From assembly GCF_003014535.1 (NCBI RefSeq), contig NZ_PYGD01000015.1, positions 1 to 64,000 on the forward strand: 64,000 nucleotides of DNA, written 5' to 3'. Shown one piece after another: positions 17,776 through 26,026 of the stretch. Below the pieces are notes generated by a model. It was not told the origin of the DNA. It did not search any database and saw nothing but the letters and a program-made list of their open reading frames with translations. Source of the DNA: Taibaiella chishuiensis (lineage in GTDB: Bacteria; Bacteroidota; Bacteroidia; Chitinophagales; Chitinophagaceae). The translations under genes and the position numbers were made by a program. Every line of letters begins with the position of its first letter. The first letter of the stretch is position 1.

Positions 17776-18639
17776 ATGAGCAAGAAAATAGTATTGATTA
17801 CAGGAACGAATAGCGGTTTCGGTTGGCTGGCCGCCCGGAGTGTAGCGGCATTGGGCCACCGGGTTTATGCGACCATGCGGGATACCCAAGGCAAAAATGC
17901 GGAGAAGGCCAGGGAACTTGCTGCAGTTGATCATGTAACGGTATTGGACGTTACGCTTACCGAGGATGAAAGTGTTGCCCGGGCCATAGCAACGATTATT
18001 GCACAGGAAGGCGCCATCGATGTACTGGTCAACAATGCGGGGTTCTCTATGCACGGTGTGGCTGAAAGCTTTACCACTACTGACGTGCAGGCGATGTTTG
18101 ATGTAAATGTATTTGCCCCCTGGCGATTTATCAAACAGGTACTGCCGGCTATGCGGCAACAGCAGGAAGGCCTGATCATAAACGTGACCAGCGGCTTCGG
18201 ACGGGTTTCGTTCCCTTTCGCAACCGTATATGCCGCTTCTAAGTTTGGATTGGAAGGACTGAGCGAAGGCCTGCATTATGAAGTCAAACGTTTAGGAATA
18301 GATGTCGCCATTCTTCAGCCAGGCGCCTTTCCCACAGAGATGGCACAAAAAACCACCTTTGCCTCCGACCAGTCGGTATTTGAAGGTTATGGCGCCATTG
18401 CGGAGATCCCCAACAAGATGATGGCAGCAGTAAGCGGACTGATCCAGAGCTATAATACGAACCCGCAGGATGTCGCTGATGCCATCGTAAAGCTGATCAA
18501 CATGCCAAAAGGCGAAAGACCGTTAAGAACCGTTGTTGACCCGATTACCGGCGTGTATATAGATGCCGCCAACCAGGCCGTGGCCGAACAATTTGGCAAA
18601 GGTCTGCACTTGTTTGGCATGGGAGAATTATTAGCCTGA
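17776..18639 (+). CDS. SDR family oxidoreductase, Crp-controlled
   Basis: A 287-residue short-chain dehydrogenase. The cofactor motif is TGTNSGFGW near residue 8, followed by VLDVT, NNAGFS, VTSGFG and the catalytic YAASK. The longer C-terminus and the KMM..V.GLI region are typical of the 'extended classical' members annotated as ketoreductases. The substrate cannot be read. It lies 79 bp after the Crp-like gene, with its own copy of the palindrome between, so it is probably the regulator's main target. Confidence 0.93.
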   Translation: MSKKIVLITGTNSGFGWLAARSVAALGHRVYATMRDTQGKNAEKARELAAVDHVTVLDVTLTEDESVARAIATIIAQEGAIDVLVNNAGFSMHGVAESFTTTDVQAMFDVNVFAPWRFIKQVLPAMRQQQEGLIINVTSGFGRVSFPFATVYAASKFGLEGLSEGLHYEVKRLGIDVAILQPGAFPTEMAQKTTFASDQSVFEGYGAIAEIPNKMMAAVSGLIQSYNTNPQDVADAIVKLINMPKGERPLRTVVDPITGVYIDAANQAVAEQFGKGLHLFGMGELLA

Positions 18640-18673
18640 TCCGGGCAAACAAGCAACGATTATTGATGGGTTG

Positions 18674-18739
18674 AAAACGGCAATAGCAAACCAGGGCATT
18701 TATCCTAATCGAAATGCGTTACGCTATTGCCGTTTTTTT
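18674..18739. terminator. Bidirectional terminator between convergent genes
   Basis: A perfect 14-bp stem (18674-18687 with 18723-18736), a 35-base loop and a run of seven Ts to 18739 on the + strand; four Ts follow on the - strand. It serves the SDR gene and probably also the lipoprotein gene that converges on it. Confidence 0.8.
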
Positions 18740-18823
18740 AATCCGCTTTCCTGTCAATAGCATTCAAAGGCACCGGCGGATATTACACACAGCCGCTCGT
18801 GCCTGTCCGTTGCCACCCGGGCA

Positions 18824-20233
18824 CTAAAAGTTAGCGTGATGTTGCCTTATCAAAAGATGATCGCCTAACCGGTAATAGACATAGTTATTATCGTTCCAAT
18901 CGACAACAGGCTTGTTGCGACCCGAAGGAATTATTTTATCAAAAAGGATCTGCCCCTTTTTTAAGTCATACCGGAATAAATGATATTGCCTTTTTTCCTG
19001 AACATGATAAATAAGTGTCACATTGTCGTTCTGCACTTTGAACGCGACAATATATTTATCAGGCGGCGTAAAGAAATCCTGGCTGACTTTAAAAGTCAGT
19101 CCATTTAGCTCCAGGACTTCCTTTCCGCTGAGGCTGTATATCCTATTGGCAAGAGGAAGCATACAGTAAGCGCCGTCAAAAACCGGGAAAGCATTATTGC
19201 CATTAGTGTATACATCCGGCATACGGTAATCGAACAGCTCCTGGTACCGGAGCCGGCCATGATCGGGCAGGAGCTTCGCCAGGAAACGCTTACCACTAAG
19301 GCTCTTGGCGGTATCTGATTTCCGGATGGCTGCAAAATAGGCCCCGTTGTAATAATACGCGGCAGGCTCACAACTTATTAAATTTCCTTTATCCTGGAAA
19401 AAGGTTTTGCGCAGAAAAGGCAGATCGGGAAAGACAGTCGTTGTGGTGCCATCGCCGAATTTATGAACCGCATAAAACCCCGCCACTGCGGTATCTGTCC
19501 CGTTAATGGCAGCAATACAGGTATATGCGGCCACTGCAATAAGACCGCTATCTGATAAAGCATAATACTGAAGCACTTCCTGGTTAGGTACATGCAAACT
19601 GTTCAGCGCTCTTTTGTTTGATCCGTATGCGCCTTTACCAAGCGCCAGATCAAAGGCGGCTTTTACATCCTGTTGCTCTACCGAAAGTGTTTTCTGGTAT
19701 TTAAGATCCCTTAAGCCGACCACATCAATTTTCATTTTCCGCACATCGCAGAAATAGAACCTATTACCGTCTGTCAACATTTCCTCGTAAGCATGTTGCG
19801 CTACTTCCCGGGGCAGCTCAAAAGTATCAGATACAGGCTTCTTATCCCCCTGCAACATCCTGACATCCTCTTGCGTCAATGCTTTCAAGGGCTTGTTGAA
19901 TAAGATCGTTCCATTACTGCTTACCAGGCTTAGTGCAGATATACCGTATGCACTATAGAGATCAAAAAGAGAATCAGACCAGGCATAAACGGTACCGTAT
20001 TCCTTAAGCGACATGGATTGTATAATTGCTGAAGAGTCCTTACGGTACTTTTCCTCGAATACAAATGTAACCGGCGGTATGCTTGAATTTTTAAACAGGG
20101 ATTCCATGTTTTTAATACAGGAAACACAGTCTACCGGGTTAATCGCAATAAAAATCCGCTTGGAATCGGCCTGCGTGCGCGAGCAGGAACTCAGCACAAG
20201 CAGGGCGAATAAAAAAAGAACAAGACGCTGCAT
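18824..20233 (-). CDS. Lipoprotein with CxxC motif and propeller-like region
   Basis: A 469-residue lipoprotein. The signal ends with a lipobox LLVLSSC (Cys near residue 17). The first domain has FIAINPVDCVSCIKNM, a CxxC-like pair placed as in thioredoxin-fold proteins, with a following region (SLVSSNGTILF) like the C-terminal part of such folds. From about residue 140 to the end, strand-rich repeats with Tyr/Phe/Asp resemble a six-bladed propeller. A redox or thiol-dependent role at the cell envelope is possible but unproven. The gene is alone; convergent with an SDR gene. Similar lipoproteins are often found near RiPP clusters in Bacteroidota (recollection); the precursor here is 3.6 kb away. 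Confidence 0.82.
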   Translation of the reverse strand: MQRLVLFLFALLVLSSCSRTQADSKRIFIAINPVDCVSCIKNMESLFKNSSIPPVTFVFEEKYRKDSSAIIQSMSLKEYGTVYAWSDSLFDLYSAYGISALSLVSSNGTILFNKPLKALTQEDVRMLQGDKKPVSDTFELPREVAQHAYEEMLTDGNRFYFCDVRKMKIDVVGLRDLKYQKTLSVEQQDVKAAFDLALGKGAYGSNKRALNSLHVPNQEVLQYYALSDSGLIAVAAYTCIAAINGTDTAVAGFYAVHKFGDGTTTTVFPDLPFLRKTFFQDKGNLISCEPAAYYYNGAYFAAIRKSDTAKSLSGKRFLAKLLPDHGRLRYQELFDYRMPDVYTNGNNAFPVFDGAYCMLPLANRIYSLSGKEVLELNGLTFKVSQDFFTPPDKYIVAFKVQNDNVTLIYHVQEKRQYHLFRYDLKKGQILFDKIIPSGRNKPVVDWNDNNYVYYRLGDHLLIRQHHANF

Positions 20234-20774
20234 GGTTTTCGCTATATAGTATCAATAAACACCGGTACCGGCTTTATAAACGTCACAAAACTAGCAAAAA
20301 GAGCAGGGCAACAACCTCGCCAGGAAGCAGAATCCCGGACAAAATTTTAAACGTTGCGTATCGAATAATAACCGTAGCAAATGCACCAATAAGCGTAAAA
20401 AAATACCGGATAAAGCAATCGATCGATCATATATACTCAGGCAAGAGAGTGACGAATACTGAAGGTTCCACTACGGGCTGTATGGACTGCAGCAAAGAAG
20501 AACCGATTTTTACCGGTATTATTTTTAGCCGTTTTTCGGGCATGAAGATGGCATCTCTTTATTTGCCCTACCGGTACGATAAACACCGGTACTGCCGGCT
20601 ATCATTTACCACCTGTACCAAGTTATACAAAAAAAAACAATGAGGGGCTTTAAAACCAGTTCCTCATTGTTTTCAAATAATTTGCAAATGCACAGCGTAT
20701 TGCTCTTAGCCGGTAGCCCGTTAAGAGCAGCATTCCTAAAAGGTAAGCCGTTTTATCCTTGCAGCACGGCAAGC
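20234..20774. other. Non-coding gap before the metalloprotease end
   Basis: About 540 bp with no convincing gene. It contains the upstream region of the lipoprotein gene and the metalloprotease terminator (20634-20673). Confidence 0.5.
20634..20673 (-). terminator. Terminator of the M4 metalloprotease gene
   Basis: AAAACAATGAGG (20634-20645) pairs with CCTCATTGTTTT (20662-20673) around a 16-base loop. Read leftward, the stem is followed by a T-run of about seven bases. It lies about 100 bp after the protease stop. Confidence 0.78.
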
Positions 20775-22784
20775 CTAATTTTTAACCAACTTCTGGCTAA
20801 ACACCTGCCTGGCCGTCGTAACACGCAGCATATACCAGCCCTTGCTCAGGTATACATTGCCCAGATCAAAGGTGTAGTCGCCCTTGCCCGCCGCAAAACG
20901 GGGGGCAGCCCGGCTAACTACGCGGCCCGAAGCGTCGATAAGTGCAATGTCGGCGGTACCGGCCTGGTTAAAATTATAGCGCAGCAGAATCCGTTCTCCG
21001 AAAGGATTGTTCAACACCTTTATGCCTTCGTCCTGTCCCTGTACATCTGCAATAGACGTAGGGCCGGGTGCACAGCTGGTATCCAGGACTCCTACCCCTA
21101 CGGCATACCATGCCCTTACTACATTTTTGAATTCGGCGCTGCAGTTACCATACAAAGTCTTCGCAGCGCTGATACTTGCTGTCCTGCAGGCGCTGTAATC
21201 CGCATTGGCAGCCAGGCTCAGCTCGGTCATGTAGGCGATTTTAGCGGCCTTCTTTATCCCGATGCCTGTCACTGCATATTGTTTAAAGTTATCGTTGGTG
21301 CCGCTTCCGCCTTCTGTAAGCAGGTAAAACCAATGATTCAGCACACCGCTGTTATAATGCACGCCACAGTTGTCGTTGGTATATAAGTCCGGGGTGGGAC
21401 AATCAGCTATAGTAGTCGGTATCCAGTTCTCTCCCTGATAGGTATCCGGCTGACCGCGTAATTTGGGATTTTTCATATCACGCATCGGCGACGTAGCCAG
21501 CTCCTCGCCCATTTGCCAATGTTTCTTAGGTGAGCCGTCCTGTTCCAGGGGGTCCGCCCAGGTTTCGATCACGGCGCCCCATATATCACTGAAACCTTCG
21601 TTGAGGGCCCCACTCTCCCTTTCATAAATAAGATCGGACGTAAACTGGCATACCCCATGCCCGATCTCGTGCGCACAGACATCCAGCGAAACAAGAGGCG
21701 ACACACCATCGCTACCATCTCCATACACCATGCCATAGCCGATCCAGGCCGCATTTCCCCAGGGCGCAGTCGTATCCTCCCTGAAGTGTACCATGCTCAG
21801 GATGGGCGAATCCAGGTCGTTAAAACTCTTCCTGTTTTGCTCGCTCTTCCAGTAGTCATATATTTTTTCCGATGCCCAATGTACATCTACAGCAGGGCCC
21901 GCCCAGGCGGTGTTAGAAGTACTGGTAAAATCGACCATCATAGCCGGGTTGTTATTATTCCGGATATCATAGGTAAAGATACCGGTGCCCCTCAGTTTGT
22001 CTTCGAGGACAAAACCGCCCGCCCGGGCCGTGGTTTCGAGCGGTACCTGTCCACTGTGCAGGCTTGCTCCCGAACCTGTTACATGGCGCATCAGGCTGGT
22101 GCGCGACAAAGTTTTACCGTTGGCGGCATCAATATAGATAACCTGCATATTAAAAGGCTCAAGGGTAGGCACGGTAAATTTATAAGCCAGGTATAACTGC
22201 CCTTCGCCAAGACCCGATATGCGATTTTCGATCCAGACCAATGTCCCTTCGGGCTTACGGCTGGTTACACGATTCAGCGGGGGCAACGTTGCCGGGTTAG
22301 CGGGTCCTTGCTCCCATCCATATTTCCGGGCGCCTATTGCTTTCAGGGCATAGCTCATTGCCTGCTCGCTTGTCAGGACGGGCCGTGCGCTTCCTGCCGA
22401 TTGGCTGGTATTATAAAAATGGCCCGTTGCCGCAGTAATCAAGCCATTGCGGGCAGTTACAGTATAACCTCCGTGTTCAACCGGGATACCGAGCAGCCAC
22501 TGTTCATAGCGCTGTACCATAATACCGTCGTAAGGCGATGTGGTTTTTACCAGGCGGAGCTCGTCCCTGCCGGGTATGAGTTGCAACTGTTCGGCCAGGA
22601 AGGACTGTGCCTGCGCAACACTTACGCCCTCCGCTTCGTTAACCGAAATAGCCAAAGGGTTATTATCCCGGCTGTCGCGTGCGGTAACGGTTCCCCGCAG
22701 CTTACCATTTATTTGTCCGTAAACGTGTATCCCGCCGGTAAATAAAACCGCGGAGCAAAGCGCAATAACCATGCGTTTCTTCAT
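20775..22784 (-). CDS. M4 (thermolysin-like) metallopeptidase with T9SS type A signal
   Basis: A secreted zinc peptidase, 669 residues from the start at 22784 (MKKRMVIALC). A start seven codons upstream is possible. After the signal peptide comes an FTP propeptide domain (~50-130), a second propeptide region, then the catalytic domain with zinc motif HEIGHG (near residue 372) and the third ligand in GALNEGFSDIWG. The C-terminal M4 domain has GVHYNSGVLNHWFYLL with the active-site His. The last ~80 residues are a T9SS signal (LNNPFGERILLRY, LIDASGRVV, LSKGWYMLRV). It is expected to degrade external protein after removal of the propeptide. It has its own terminator and is monocistronic. Confidence 0.95.
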   Translation of the reverse strand: MKKRMVIALCSAVLFTGGIHVYGQINGKLRGTVTARDSRDNNPLAISVNEAEGVSVAQAQSFLAEQLQLIPGRDELRLVKTTSPYDGIMVQRYEQWLLGIPVEHGGYTVTARNGLITAATGHFYNTSQSAGSARPVLTSEQAMSYALKAIGARKYGWEQGPANPATLPPLNRVTSRKPEGTLVWIENRISGLGEGQLYLAYKFTVPTLEPFNMQVIYIDAANGKTLSRTSLMRHVTGSGASLHSGQVPLETTARAGGFVLEDKLRGTGIFTYDIRNNNNPAMMVDFTSTSNTAWAGPAVDVHWASEKIYDYWKSEQNRKSFNDLDSPILSMVHFREDTTAPWGNAAWIGYGMVYGDGSDGVSPLVSLDVCAHEIGHGVCQFTSDLIYERESGALNEGFSDIWGAVIETWADPLEQDGSPKKHWQMGEELATSPMRDMKNPKLRGQPDTYQGENWIPTTIADCPTPDLYTNDNCGVHYNSGVLNHWFYLLTEGGSGTNDNFKQYAVTGIGIKKAAKIAYMTELSLAANADYSACRTASISAAKTLYGNCSAEFKNVVRAWYAVGVGVLDTSCAPGPTSIADVQGQDEGIKVLNNPFGERILLRYNFNQAGTADIALIDASGRVVSRAAPRFAAGKGDYTFDLGNVYLSKGWYMLRVTTARQVFSQKLVKN

Positions 22785-23221
22785 AATGAGAGGTTTGGTA
22801 AACATATATTTTTCAATTCAGAACAGACCGCTGCGCGTTGCTATCCGGCCGGAACTTAGCCTCGCGCCAAACGTTTTTGTCAGGAAGAACATCTTCACAA
22901 ACTACAGGACACGCGAATATCTGTTAAGTAACATATTTTATGTGTTAAATAGTACAAATACAACACGTCCCTCTATTCCATAAGTTTACCTGGTTAGCGG
23001 ATATTGTGCCATGTGTATGTCGTATACTGTTTACCTTACTGCTCCAACGAATAGGTAAAACCGGCATCATTTTTTTTTAAGGATTCTTTAATCCGTTTGA
23101 AGGTTTTGTTACAGTCACATTTTTCCTGCGCGTTTAAAAGAGAAGGCGGCAACACCTGCGAGTGCATTCCACTAATCAATTAAGCGTTATCTTTTGTTCC
23201 GTGTTATTATAACGGCCAAAA
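22785..23221. other. Non-coding gap between protease and type B cargo
   Basis: About 435 bp holding the protease upstream region and the 3' side of the next leftward gene. A T-run near 23070 lies beside a small GGATT/AATCC hairpin. No gene is supported. Confidence 0.45.
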
Positions 23222-25009
23222 TTATCTGATCAATAAAACCTCGCCTTTTAAAACATACTCTTTGCTGCCGATGTAATATTTGATATAATAAAAGTAAGAA
23301 CCGGGATCCGCAGGCTTATTATTATAAGTACCATCCCAACCACCTTTAAAATCAGAAGAGCTATATACGCTCTCTCCCCACCTGTTGAAAATGCTGAAGC
23401 CGAAAGGGCCTACTCCATCATCAGCAGTTCTGAACAACCTGAAAACGTCATTCAGTCCATCCCCGTTGGGAGAGAAAGCATTGGGCACCCTGATATCAAT
23501 CACATAAACTACAACGCTGTCGATGGCCGTGCAACCATCGGCACTTGTGGCACGAAGATAATAAGTCGTCGTCCTGGACGGGCGCACCTCAGGTCGCAAT
23601 ATGTAGGGGTTACCAACATCATAATACCACATGAAGGTACCTGAGGCTTGCCCATTCAAATGAGTAGACTCGCCATAGGCCAGATTTATATCTTTTCCTG
23701 CATTTACCATGGGTAATGGATTAACACGCACTGTAGCCTGTGCCTCAAAAAGACAACCGTTAAGCGCATCTATCGCAGTGACGGAAAATGTAGTTTGTGC
23801 TCTGGGCCATACCGTGGCTTCAGCGCCTTGAGCAAACATCCAATCTGCATCCTTCCAATGGTATGTTACCCCGCCTGAAGCTACGAGCTTAATGGTATCA
23901 CCGATACAAATACTCGTATCATCAGGCGAAATTTTCACATTAGACGATAAGATGGTCACATAAAAGGAATCAATATAAAGCGCGCAGTTTGCTTTGTCGA
24001 TCGTTCTTACCCAAAAACTGCCACTCCTCTCTATACTCCTCGACATTCCCGTACTGCCGTCGTCCCATATATATTCCGTATAACCCCTCCGTCCGCGCAG
24101 GTCGACAGAGACGCCGGGACAAACCAAAGTATCATGTATCACGATATTTTGGGGGACCGTACTATCCAGGTCAAGCACGCAAACATCATCCATATAATAA
24201 TATGCCTGCCCCGGCCACATACTGGGTACCGTCTCTATGTTGAGATTAGCCTGGCTTGTAAAATTGCCCAGCGTAACCCAACGCTCAGCACCGGCAGCCG
24301 TAAAAGTTCCGGACACTGCTTCCCAGTTTATCCGATCTTTGTATACCTGGCCCACCGGGCTTACCACCTGCGGAACAACAGGTAAAAATTCGGTGGTAAG
24401 CGGGTTATAAATACTATCCGCCGAAAAATAAGCGCCGAACTGATCCACCGCACGCCCGGTGTAGTCACCGTCTGACAAGTTTAGCCAGAAGCTCACATAA
24501 TATCTGTGGTTAGCAGCTAGCGGGGCCAGGAGCCGTCCTTCAATATACTCCCTGTATTCTTCTGAATAAAATCCTACATATGCATTCCCTGTTCTGGCCT
24601 GCTGACTTCCAAAGGCATTATCAGGCACAGAAACGGTTCCGGTTGAACAGGAGTTAAAATAGTCGGTGGAGGCCCAGGTAGGTCTGTGCCAATCCAGTAC
24701 CGTCGGGGAGACTAATGGTTCCGCTATCTGGCTAACAGCGGTAGGACAGGCATTGAAGTTTTCGAAAGATGGGTTAGGCGCTAAATTCTGTGCGCCGGCA
24801 TTCAGGGAAAATAAAAGCACGGAACAAACGCTACAGAGAAGCCTTTTTAAGGAAAGGCCTAAAACATCAAAAAGTGCAAAAAAAACAGGGTGCAATCGCG
24901 CAGCCGGCCTGCGCCGAACGGCCTTTAATTTTTTGCCGGTATACGGCTGTCCCGGAGGTAGAGATAATTTAAACTTCGAGCAGTTTACGTTACGCTTCGC
25001 TTTCTTCAT
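23222..25009 (-). CDS. T9SS type B (gliding motility-associated C-terminal) protein
   Basis: A 595-residue secreted protein from the ATG at 25009. The frame remains open to 25186, but that part is Cys-rich and unlike a protein. The hydrophobic signal core (LLCSVCSVLLFSLNAGAQ) lies about 50 residues inside, giving an unusually long basic N-region. The mature part begins NLAPNPSFENFNACP, a carbohydrate-binding-like sandwich of about 200 residues. PKD/Ig-like repeats follow, with CPGVSVDLRGRRGYTEYIWDDG. The C-terminal 90 residues are the type B signal (PNAFSPNGDGLNDVFRL, IFNRWGESVY, GWDGTYNNKPADPGSYFY, LLIR). It probably sits on the cell surface or is released; ligand unknown. Confidence 0.88.
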   Translation of the reverse strand: MKKAKRNVNCSKFKLSLPPGQPYTGKKLKAVRRRPAARLHPVFFALFDVLGLSLKRLLCSVCSVLLFSLNAGAQNLAPNPSFENFNACPTAVSQIAEPLVSPTVLDWHRPTWASTDYFNSCSTGTVSVPDNAFGSQQARTGNAYVGFYSEEYREYIEGRLLAPLAANHRYYVSFWLNLSDGDYTGRAVDQFGAYFSADSIYNPLTTEFLPVVPQVVSPVGQVYKDRINWEAVSGTFTAAGAERWVTLGNFTSQANLNIETVPSMWPGQAYYYMDDVCVLDLDSTVPQNIVIHDTLVCPGVSVDLRGRRGYTEYIWDDGSTGMSRSIERSGSFWVRTIDKANCALYIDSFYVTILSSNVKISPDDTSICIGDTIKLVASGGVTYHWKDADWMFAQGAEATVWPRAQTTFSVTAIDALNGCLFEAQATVRVNPLPMVNAGKDINLAYGESTHLNGQASGTFMWYYDVGNPYILRPEVRPSRTTTYYLRATSADGCTAIDSVVVYVIDIRVPNAFSPNGDGLNDVFRLFRTADDGVGPFGFSIFNRWGESVYSSSDFKGGWDGTYNNKPADPGSYFYYIKYYIGSKEYVLKGEVLLIR

Positions 25010-26026
25010 TTTATAAAACCATTTAAAAATTTGAACATATACAATACCGGTAAAATCTTGTGCCGTACCAATCGCAAAAGGAAAGCGATCGGTACAGCAG
25101 CAGCACCCCCGCCACCAGTGCCCTGTCTGTTCATTTTTTCGGTTTTTAAAAATGCTCCTTACGGATGACCGCAAGGACAATAACACAGCGCCGGGGTACT
25201 ACGCCGAACAAAAAAACTTTCTGAGAAAAATGCTTTACAAGAAAATCTCTTGTAAGAAAATGCCGGCCGCACCTACCTGCTTACGGACTACCGGTATTGT
25301 ACCTATTGGCTTGTATCGAAATTGAATCAGTGCAGGACACGCGGCATTTAAGTTGCTGGTACGATTCACGCAAAGGATACGCCGGTTGTGGGGTATAAAC
25401 AGGAGCATATCTATAAAAGAATAAAGCTATATCGGCTAAAACCAAGATCAGGAAAGGCGTTCATGCCTTCCTGATTCCGGGTGAAAAAAAATTTTATTGC
25501 CCGCATAGTACCCCGGTACAACCCGGTTGTCCGGCATATGCTAGGGCCACATTTTTTGTTTCATTTTTTAATCAATACAATGCCGGCCTGTTCTCAGGCT
25601 GGCTATTTTTCCCGGTCCCGTATCATTATTACAAGACTTGTACGCGGCCGGTGAGACAGCGCTTTTTAATCGTCGCTTACCCGAGTATGCCGCAGCAGGC
25701 ATAAGGAAGCCGTTGCCGTTGGGCTTTAGCGGGAAGTCAAAAATAACAAGAGAAAAAATCCACAGGGTATACCTGTTTTATAGCTGTCCGGGCTAGCGGA
25801 AAAGCCCGCCGGATAAGCGGTTTGGGCTGGAAGGCTTAAACCCGTCCAAATGCCGTTGTCCGACGGTTAAAAAGACAACCAGGCGCCCTGGCCTTGTCAG
25901 GTTAACCCTTTAGTTATGCTTTCTTTTATCGCCTGTATGGGACGGGGGCATCTTTTATAAAAGATAGTGTTCTGTATCCCGGTGTTCCTGATTTTACCTG
26001 TTTACGCTTAAAAATATTTTACAAAA
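25010..26026. other. Non-coding gap of about 1 kb between divergent T9SS genes
   Basis: No gene seen. It contains the upstream regions of the leftward type B gene and the rightward gene at 26027, and a small inverted repeat TTACAAGA/TCTTGTAA (25235-25242 with 25248-25255). This is one of the longest empty stretches in the window. Confidence 0.5.

Noticed and set aside
20449-20643. 64-codon Cys-containing rightward frame, considered as a second RiPP precursor
   Set aside because: No leader or GG site, and the frame ends inside the protease terminator.
20640-21386. 248-codon rightward frame over the metalloprotease 3' end
   Set aside because: It starts inside the protease terminator and runs antisense through the M4 and T9SS domains. 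No motif of its own.
25235-25255. Inverted repeat TTACAAGA/TCTTGTAA in the 1-kb gap
   Set aside because: Short, single copy, and not placed at a gene end or start.
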